Positions 63,345 through 64,000 of a DNA stretch of 64,000 bases are shown one piece after another. Under the pieces are notes generated by a model. It saw only the letters and a program-made list of their open reading frames with translations, made no database searches and had not been told where the DNA came from. This stretch comes from Thalassospira profundimaris (lineage in GTDB: Bacteria > Pseudomonadota > Alphaproteobacteria > Rhodospirillales > Thalassospiraceae). Position numbers and translations under genes: made by a program. Within the stretch, counting starts at the first letter, position 1. Every line of letters begins with the position of its first letter. The stretch lies in the NCBI RefSeq assembly GCF_003326755.1, contig NZ_JPWH01000014.1:57093-121092 (forward strand), written 5' to 3'.

Positions 63345-63875
63345 ATGAATATTGCTTTTGTCAGTTCGCAGGAACGTGGCGGCACGGATCGGCTGCTTGC
63401 GACCGTCGCAGCGCACCTGGAACAACAGGGCTTTCGCCTGACCGGCGTTGTCCAAACCAATTTTGAACGCGAAGGCACCCACCATTGCGACATGGATGTG
63501 CGCATCCTGCCTGCTGGTCCCGTCGTGCGCATATCGCAGGATCTTGGTGCCGGGTCGCGGGGGTGCCGTCTGGATCCCGGCGCGCTTGAAACGGCGGTTG
63601 CAACGGTTGCTCCCGTTATCAACAGCACCCGGCCAATCGATTTGATGATCCTTAACAAATTCGGCAAGCACGAGGCAGAAGGCCGCGGATTTCGTCATTT
63701 GATCGGCGATGCCCTGATGCGCGGCATCCCTATCCTGACCGGGGTAAACAACCTCAACCGCGCCGCCTTTGACACCTTCACCGATGGCTGTGCTACGGCA
63801 CTGCCCGAAGACTTCCAGGCCCTCATGGATTGGTGTCACGCGCATACCGCCCTCAGAAAAACGGAGGCCTGCTAG
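63345..63875 (+). CDS. DUF2478 family protein (putative nucleotide-binding protein)
   Basis: 176 residues. It opens MNIAFVSSQERGGTDRLLAT, a degenerate P-loop-like start, then LTGVVQTN, SRGCRLDPGALE and DLMILNKFGKHEAEGRGFR, which are DUF2478 features. The family is found next to molybdenum-related genes, and its activity is unknown. AAGGAA precedes ATG 63345. Last gene of the nar operon, 49 bases after ppiC; a link to molybdenum cofactor supply is suggested by position. Confidence 0.8.
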   Translation: MNIAFVSSQERGGTDRLLATVAAHLEQQGFRLTGVVQTNFEREGTHHCDMDVRILPAGPVVRISQDLGAGSRGCRLDPGALETAVATVAPVINSTRPIDLMILNKFGKHEAEGRGFRHLIGDALMRGIPILTGVNNLNRAAFDTFTDGCATALPEDFQALMDWCHAHTALRKTEAC

Positions 63876-63899
63876 AGGTCCGGCCCGATCCCAGACGCA

Positions 63900-63931
63900 A
63901 AAACGCCGCACTCAAGTGAGTACGGCGTTTT
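63900..63931. terminator. Terminator between the nar operon and the rRNA operon
   Basis: AAAACGCCG (63900-63908) pairs with CGGCGTTTT (63923-63931), and the inner ACTCA/TGAGT extends the stem past one mismatch. The minus-strand read ends in TTTTT, so it terminates the 5S-containing transcript; the plus-strand side also has a T tract. Confidence 0.8.
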
Positions 63932-63975
63932 GTAGGGGCTGTGATCAGGGAATATGTTTTTGACTGTGCTTTGAA

Positions 63976-64000
63976 GGCCCGGCGGTGCCCTACTCTCCCG
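63976..64000 (-). rRNA. rrf: 5S ribosomal RNA, 3' end only
   Basis: The minus strand reads CGGGAGAGTAGGGCACCGCC followed by GGGCC. This is the conserved 3' end of bacterial 5S rRNA (GAGAGTAGG-x-CACCGCC-x-GG). The rest lies beyond base 64000. The 3' boundary near 63976 is approximate. It implies an rRNA operon converging on the nar operon. Confidence 0.8.

Overview
The window looks like a chromosomal segment of a free-living, metabolically versatile, facultatively denitrifying alphaproteobacterium. The support is moderate GC, two tripartite TRAP systems, an Escherichia coli-type cytochrome bd with cydDC, a Paracoccus-style norCBQDEF and narK1K2GHJI layout, and many LacI/MarR-regulated catabolic islands. 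Marine Rhodospirillales such as Thalassospira would fit, but that name is an inference from gene content, not from an alignment. Genes are tightly packed, and no insertion sequence, integrase, tRNA or CRISPR array was seen. The right edge clips the 3' end of a 5S rRNA gene on the minus strand.

Region 1 (1-5851): a peptide-type ABC importer (minus strand; its second permease runs on, without a stop, into what looks like the ATPase) lies divergent from a DUF1028 protein and an M20-family amidohydrolase. A perfect 16-bp inverted repeat sits between them. Region 2 (6013-7659) is a U32-family protein with an extra Cys-rich tail.

Region 3 (7782-17535) is an uronide utilisation locus. It holds an unrecognised 822-residue protein, kduI, a LacI regulator, kduD, a TRAP transporter (dctP apart from dctQM) and a GH105-type unsaturated uronyl hydrolase. 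Imported unsaturated oligouronides would be cut by GH105 in the cytoplasm and processed by KduI and KduD to 2-keto-3-deoxygluconate.

Region 4 (17594-30864) is a hydroxycinnamate island: periplasmic serine hydrolase, thiolase and feruloyl-CoA synthase on the minus strand; aryl-aldehyde and aryl-alcohol dehydrogenases, SDR, crotonase, a second TRAP transporter, a MarR regulator and a 4-hydroxybenzoyl-CoA-type thioesterase on the plus strand. Synthetase, hydratase, dehydrogenase, thiolase and thioesterase together make a CoA-dependent beta-oxidative side-chain-shortening route. Three copies of a 19-bp palindrome mark its promoters.

Region 5 (30900-36613) is a LacI-controlled ABC importer with a cytoplasmic metallophosphodiesterase. 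Region 6 (36970-43341) is cydDC followed by cydABX, including a 43-residue CydX.

Region 7 (43435-63875) is an NO and nitrate respiration block: norCBQDEF on the minus strand, three Crp/Fnr regulators, a RIC/ScdA-type di-iron repair protein, then narK1-narK2-narGHJI with a PpiC protein and a DUF2478 protein. Six FNR/DNR-like boxes (TTGAY-N4-RTCAA type) lie before cydA, norC, two of the regulators, the repair protein and narK1, tying the oxidase, NO reductase and nitrate reductase into one oxygen/NO-responsive regulon. No nitrite reductase or N2O reductase gene is in the window.
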